Positions 58,604 through 64,000 of a DNA stretch of 64,000 bases are shown here, piece after piece; within the stretch, counting starts at the first letter, position 1, and each line of letters begins with the position of its first letter. Below the pieces are notes generated by a model that was given only the letters and a program-made list of their open reading frames with translations, was not told the DNA's origin and ran no database searches. Source of the DNA: Polytrichum commune (taxonomy: Eukaryota; Streptophyta; Polytrichopsida; Polytrichales; Polytrichaceae). The DNA lies in assembly GCA_950295325.1 (NCBI GenBank), contig OX485803.1, positions 52,095,554-52,159,553 of the forward strand. The letters are read 5' to 3'. Made by a program: the position numbers and the translations under genes.

Positions 58604-61600
58604 ATGCAAGAACGGGATTATGAGACACCAACAAAGCGGAAGAGAAAGAGGGGTGGTTTTAAGTACTCCACCAAAAAAACATTGGCGAGATCAAGAATGG
58701 GGAAAAGATTGAGTAGGGTCGATGAGGGAGAGGCATTTTTGACATCGAGAACTATATTGTTTAAGCCCGGAGACGAAGATACTTACACCGATGGGCTCGG
58801 CTCAACACCTTACATTGGAGGCGAACCCAATACAGAAAGAATTACGGACACCCAGGAATCTTCTGGAGCCGAGGATGAAGGGGAGACTCAATATACAAGA
58901 GAAGTAAGACTCAATATTCATTTCTCACTTTGTAAATTCAATTGCAAGTTTTATACACATGTTGAAAGTACAATTGATATGAAGGTGGATACATATATTT
59001 TTTGTGGGCAAATATATGTTAAAATTTTGAAATTTGAGATTTTTGGGTAATACCTAAGTGAAGTCGTTCTTGAAATGGATGTCATTGAGGTGAAGGTTAT
59101 GTAGTTGACCATATACATTGTTACATTTACGGTTTAGAATTCAAATAAGTCATAGTTCACGTGTGTATCCTTGAGGGTGAAGGTAAACATCGAGGACGAG
59201 GAAGAAGAAGACAACTTGAATGAATATGAAGAAGGAGAGGACGGTATAAAAGATGAACTAAGAGGAGGCTTGATAGACGAAGCAAGAGGAAGCATGGAAA
59301 TCGATGGAGGAGGCGACTTCACCGCCGCCCAAAAATCTCAGGCAAGCATTTTGAAAGTGAACTTGAATGCTTGAAATGTTTCTTAAAGATTGAGGACACG
59401 GATTTCATCACTTCCTCCTTACCCTTGGTTTCATAAGGTGCTGAGAATGAGACATTAACCCACAAAATAAAGAAATAATGAAGCAAGAAAACCCTAAAAT
59501 GAGTCTCGGTTCCGAGATTAGGTTTTTTGAAATTTCAGGGTTTTCTTCTTGCCTCTTCAATTCTTGCTTTTGTGTTTCTTTTCGCACTTCTTTGTGCTCA
59601 TTGCTTATGTCTTGCTTTGATATACATGCTTAGAAGTTATTATGTAGTTTGCTTGATGGGTTTGTAGTGTATTCAAAAATTTCAATGAAGAAGCTTCATT
59701 GTTGAAATTGAAGCTTGAAATGGTTCTATAAGGTTAAGAACACGGATTTGATCACCTCCATCCCATCCTAGGTTTCATAAGGTTCTGAAAATTAGGCATT
59801 TGTGACCACAAAAGCAAGAATTGAAGAGGCAAGAAGAAAACCCTAAAATCTCAAAAAAATGAGTCTCGGTTCCAAGACTAGGTTTTTTGAAATTTCTGGG
59901 TTTTCTTCTTGCTCTTCAATTCTTGCTTTTGTCTTTCTTTTTGCACTTGTTTGGGTTCATTGCTTGTGTCTTGCCTTGATAGGTATGCTTACAAGTTATT
60001 GATAAGTATGCTTGATGGGTTAGTATGTGGTTTCAAGAATTTCAATGAAGAAGCTTCATTGTTGAAATTGGAGGTTGAAATGAATCTATAAATTTGAGGT
60101 CACGGATTTCATGACCTCCCGCTCACCCTTGGTTTGGTAAGGTGCTGAAAATGGGGACATTGATGTGTACAAAAAGAAGAAATGAAGAAGTTAGAAAAAA
60201 CTTCAAAATTCCGAAAAAATGAGTCTCGGTTCCAAGACTAGGTTTTTTGAAATTTCTGGGTTTTCTTCTTGCTCTTCAATTCTTGCTTTTGTCTTTCTTT
60301 TTGCACTTGTTTGGGTTCATTGCTTGTGTCTTGCCTTGATAGGTATGCTTACAAGTTATTGATAAGTATGCTTGATGGGTTAGTATGTGGTTTCAAGAAT
60401 TTCAATGAAGAAGCTTCATTGTTGAAATTGGAGGTTGAAATGAATCTATAAATTTGAGGTCACGGATTTCATGACCTCCCGCTCACCCTTGGTTTGGTAA
60501 GGTGCTGAAAATGGGGACATTGATGTGTACAAAAAGAAGAAATGAAGAAGTTAGAAAAAACTTCAAAATTCCGAAAAAATGAGTCTCGGTTCCAAGACTA
60601 GGTTTTTTGAAATTTATGGATTTTTCTTCTTGCTCTTCAATTCTTGCTTTTGTTTTTCTTTTTGCACTTGTTTGGGTTCATTGCTTGTGTCTTGCCTTGA
60701 TAGGTATGCTTACAAGTTATTGATAAGTATGCTTGATGGGTTAGTATGTGGTTTCAAGAATTTCAATGAAGAAGCTTCATTGTTGAAATTGGAGGTTGAA
60801 ATGAATCTATAAATTTGAGGTCACGGATTTCATGACCTCCTGCTCACCCTTGGTTTGGTAAGGTGCTGAAAATGGGGACATTGATGTGTACAAAAAGAAG
60901 AAATGAAGAAGTTAGAAAAAACTTCAAAATTCCGAAAAAATGAGTCTCGGTTCCAAGACTAGGTTTTTTGAAATTTCTGGGTTTTCTTCTTGCTCTTCAA
61001 TTCTTGCTTTTGTCTTTCTTTTTGCACTTGTTTGGGTTCATTGCTTGTGTCTTGCCTTGATAGGTATGCTTACAAGTTATTGATAAGTATGCTTGATGGG
61101 TTAGTATGTGGTTTCAAGAATTTCAATTAAAAAGCTTGAAGGTTGATATTCAAGCTTGAAATGAATCTATAAGTTTGAGGTCACGGATTTCATGACCTCC
61201 CGCTCACCCTTGGTTTGGTAAGGTACTGAAAATGGGGACATTGATGTGTACAAAAAGAAGAAATGAAGAAGTTAGAAAAAACTTCAAAATTCCCAAAAAA
61301 TGAGTCTCGGTTCCAAGACTTGTTTTTTTGAAATTTCTGGGTTTCTTTCTTGCCTCTTCAATTCTTGTTTTTCTCTTTCTTTTTGCACTTGTTTGGGTTC
61401 ATTGCTTGTGTTTTGCTTTAATGTGGATACTTGGAGATTGTTAGATAGTTTGTTTGTTGTTTTTGCGGTGTATCCTAGAATTTCAATGAAGAATCTTCAA
61501 GGTTGAAATTGTTGCTTTAAATGGTTCTAAGAGGTTGAGGGCTTAGTTTTTTTTGTTTGAATGGTTAATTTTTATGTAATTTGATTGAATGTTATTTGTG

Positions 61601-64000
61601 GTTTCATAGTTATGTGTTAATTTCATTTTATTTGTCATGCGAATTTCAGGATGGTGGAGATGACGATGGCGGTCCCCCACTGCCCAATGATTTGTTAAAT
61701 GTAGAAGAGACTATGTCTCATATGCGAGATTTACAAAATACAAACTTCAATTTTTTAATTGGAAGACTTCGTATGAAGCCGTTCTCAAAGTCAAGAGTTT
61801 CAATCCCTCTTTGTCGGTTAATACCGTTGCCTATTGTGAGGCCAATCTTGGAAATCGATGTCCAGCTTTTGGAGAACGAATTTGTGAATGGTTATAGGGA
61901 GGGTGATAGGGTACTGTATGTATCTCCATATGACAAAGATGGAAATACTATGGATATTCGGGACAAAGACACTTGGGGAGAACATTGGCAATCTTCCAAT
62001 AAATTATTTGAGGAAATCTTTAAAAATGATAAGGATTATAAAAGGTTTTGTGGTAAAATGTTCTTTGTTTGGGAGGGTAACCATCGGGTGACAGCTTGGC
62101 GCCGCCATATTGATAAGGTCCATGGAGAAGATAAAGAGTGGCATTACTCCGTTGATTGTATACTACTTGAATCAACCGGTTCGGTGGCTCTTCCTCTAAA
62201 TGCTATGCATGATGTGAACATGTATGTTTCATGTTCCGATGTTTTTTATATATTTTTTGTTTATAATTATCAAATTATAAAATTCATTGATCTTTTTTTT
62301 GTCATTTCTCTTAGGTCTACGGAATCAGATCATGTCAAGACAAATTTGGTTCACAAATTTCATCGTGTCCAAAGTTTTGGAATCAGGAAGTTGGAGGAAT
62401 TTAAAGACCTTCTTACCCCTGATCAATATTCCAAGTGTTTGAAGAAAGGTGGAAAGGGAACTTGGTATACCCTCACTTTGGAAGTCTTTATTCAATTTCT
62501 TTACAAGGTGGGTATTCTAATTCATACTAAGCTCTGTTATTGAATATATTTTTGCTAAAGGATCTTAAACTAATTCTTAGTTTTTTGTTGTGTAGCGTGA
62601 AATAGCATCTATGACCGAAGAGGCATCTCGTAAATACAATGAGAAAATTCCACTTCAATCAAGGACATCAAAATGTATTTGGGATGTCATGTAGAATGCA
62701 ACAAAGAAAGCAGTATCATCAATTCGTGGAAAATAATTCAAAAAACTTCTCGCTGTCGCAAATCCAGTCAATGGCTTCGATTTCTTGGAGGAGGTAAGTC
62801 ATTATGTGTTTTTATGTAGCATTCATTTCGGTATCCTATATGAGAGATTTTCATTATTTTCACCTTCCATTTCGCAGATTAATAAGCATTTTGGAAATCG
62901 CTCTGAACCTACCATGACCCTAGAGAAACTGCAAATGATTGCAACTGCTCCAGTGAATTCGGTGTTCAAAATCAAATGGTTAAGGTGGTGGAATTCTAGC
63001 GACATGTCCCGTGAATCTCTACGCTTTCCATTGGAAGATATCAAAGAAAAAGAACTTGAGAAATGGTTGATCAAAGCGTCATTTTGGGCCCAAGTCATTC
63101 CTTATTCTTAAATATCTAAGTGTTTTCATTTCAATTTTTGAATGTTTTATGATTTATTCAATGGTCGTGATGCATATGTGTCATTTTGCAGTTGGAAGAT
63201 GGTTTTGTGAAACAATTTGAGGATATGGAAAAGGAAATAAATGTGAAGATTATTTGGAATGCACATATACTTATGCCTTCTGAGTACATTGAAAAGTGGC
63301 GTATTATGCTTTGGACAAAAGCATTCCGACCTTTTTTTGGTGGCATGAGTGCATTTACAAGTCTACTCTAGTCGGTAAAAATTTTGGAGGAGGCATTGCT
63401 ATCAAACGAGTGGTATTCAGGTAGTTTATTTTTTCTTTCTCTTATAGCTTCAATTCGTTCATTGCATACTTGAAGTTTGCCTTGACGTAATCGATTCACT
63501 AACTTCAATCAAATGGTTATTTTGTCTCAAAGGTACATAAAAAACGAGCTATTGGCTTCAAACGCCATCTCCCTTGGCTCCATTCCGAGTTGTTTCTCTT
63601 CATGGGCTGACAAATGTAGTGACCTTTGCATTTTTACGGCAACCCATATAAGAGTTTGGGATTATGCCACTTTGCAGTCTTGTCCATGGTTTATTGAGTG
63701 TCCTCTTACGTTTTGTCCAAGTGAAGAGGAGGAGCTCAAGAAACAGTCATGTCCAATAGACTTGCCTCCTGATGATATTAACATGATGAACAACGAGGAT
63801 GTGTGTATGGTGAAAGTAATCAAACCGGAGAGAAAAGCTAAACGTAAGCGTGGCTCAAAGGTAGATGAGGTTAATCCAAATCCTTCATCTCAAACCGATG
63901 TTATGGCACACAATCCTAGTCCTTCAACACCTACACCTAGCACTCAAGATAATGATGGACCTAAGTTTTCTCCCATTTCAAAATCACTACGATTTCAACA
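58604..64000 (+). pseudogene. ParB-like domain protein, multi-exon, lightly broken, runs off the window
   Basis: Exons read: 58604-58903, 59183-59341, 61650-62221, 62315-62507, 62596-62793, 62878-63093, 63192 to about 63420, and 63533 onward. The N-terminus has a KRKRKR nuclear signal and an acidic region (VNIEDEEEEDNLNEYEEGED). Exon 3 carries a ParB/Srx-like fold: a box I-like segment (VRPILEIDVQLLENEFVNGY then DRVLYVSPYDKDGN) and a box II-like GNHR at about residues 296-299 (FFVWEGNHRVTAWRRHIDKV). ParB-family proteins bind nucleotides or DNA through this box. The role here is unknown. In-frame stops occur at 62692-62694 (TAG), 62734-62736 (TAA) and 63369-63371 (TAG), and the junction to the last exon does not keep frame. 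The last exon is open to the window end and rich in Pro/Ser/Thr and basic residues (KPERKAKRKRGSK). Intron 2 appears to use a GC donor (cag/gcaagc). Confidence 0.6.
59345..61540. repeat. Homogeneous 360-bp tandem array in ParB-like intron 2
   Basis: The landmark 'gagtctcggttccaagact' recurs at 59501, 59861, 60221, 60581, 60942 and 61302, a period of 360, 360, 360, 361 and 360 bp. Units 2 and 3 are virtually identical, unit 4 has a few changes, and the outer units are more diverged. A half unit precedes the first landmark. Each unit has a pyrimidine-rich stretch followed by 'gataggtatgc'. Open frames of about 60 codons inside the units end identically and are not genes. Confidence 0.95.

Noticed and set aside
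59909-60812. Repeated ~60-77 codon open frames with the same ending (EEASLLKLEVEMNL)
   Set aside because: They are copies made by the 360-bp tandem array, open at non-ATG starts in most units, within an intron.

Overview
The window is nuclear DNA of a land plant. Its genes have many exons with GT-AG introns, chloroplast or mitochondrial leader peptides, and AT-rich introns and spacers full of transposon relics. A probable LRRCC1 (a centriole/cilium protein) at the left edge points to a plant with swimming sperm (bryophyte, lycophyte or fern). I cannot name the species. All exon models were read by eye from splice signals, reading phase and remembered family sequences. No alignment was run.

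Layout from left to right: (1) 1-2790, minus: 5' part of an LRRCC1-like gene running off the window. (2) 6646-7677, minus: a nuclear group II intron maturase/reverse-transcriptase relative with a possible mitochondrial leader. (3) 8945-10065: seven ~120-180 bp tandem units ending about 90 bp before the start codon of (4) 10155-17283, plus: a complete 18-exon mitochondrial D-lactate dehydrogenase. (5) 18649-19127: an internally deleted pogo/Tigger-like DNA transposon. (6) 22116-22451, minus: a probable complex I ESSS (NDUFB11-like) subunit. (7) 28844-33572, plus: a nine-exon GTE-type bromodomain/NET gene. (8) 36976-44987, plus: a complete 18-exon chloroplast ArgJ gene, with a tripled 3' splice-site repeat in intron 2 and a Stowaway MITE in intron 12. 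(9) 47318-49140, minus: a three-exon mitochondrial ribosomal protein bL32m. (10) 49200-54500: repeat-rich spacer. (11) 54579-64000: a head-to-head pair made of a MULE-like SWIM transposase with SUMO-type motifs (minus) and a ParB-like-domain protein (plus). Both are lightly broken, and a homogeneous 360-bp tandem array sits inside an intron of the second.

Four of the genes (maturase relative, D-LDH, ESSS, bL32m) serve mitochondria, ArgJ serves chloroplast arginine synthesis and the GTE protein serves chromatin. This looks like ordinary eukaryotic neighbourhood, not an operon. The most novel item is the divergent transposase/ParB-like pair at the right edge, which may be one large two-gene DNA transposon that continues past the window. 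No retroviral or other virus-derived element could be supported.
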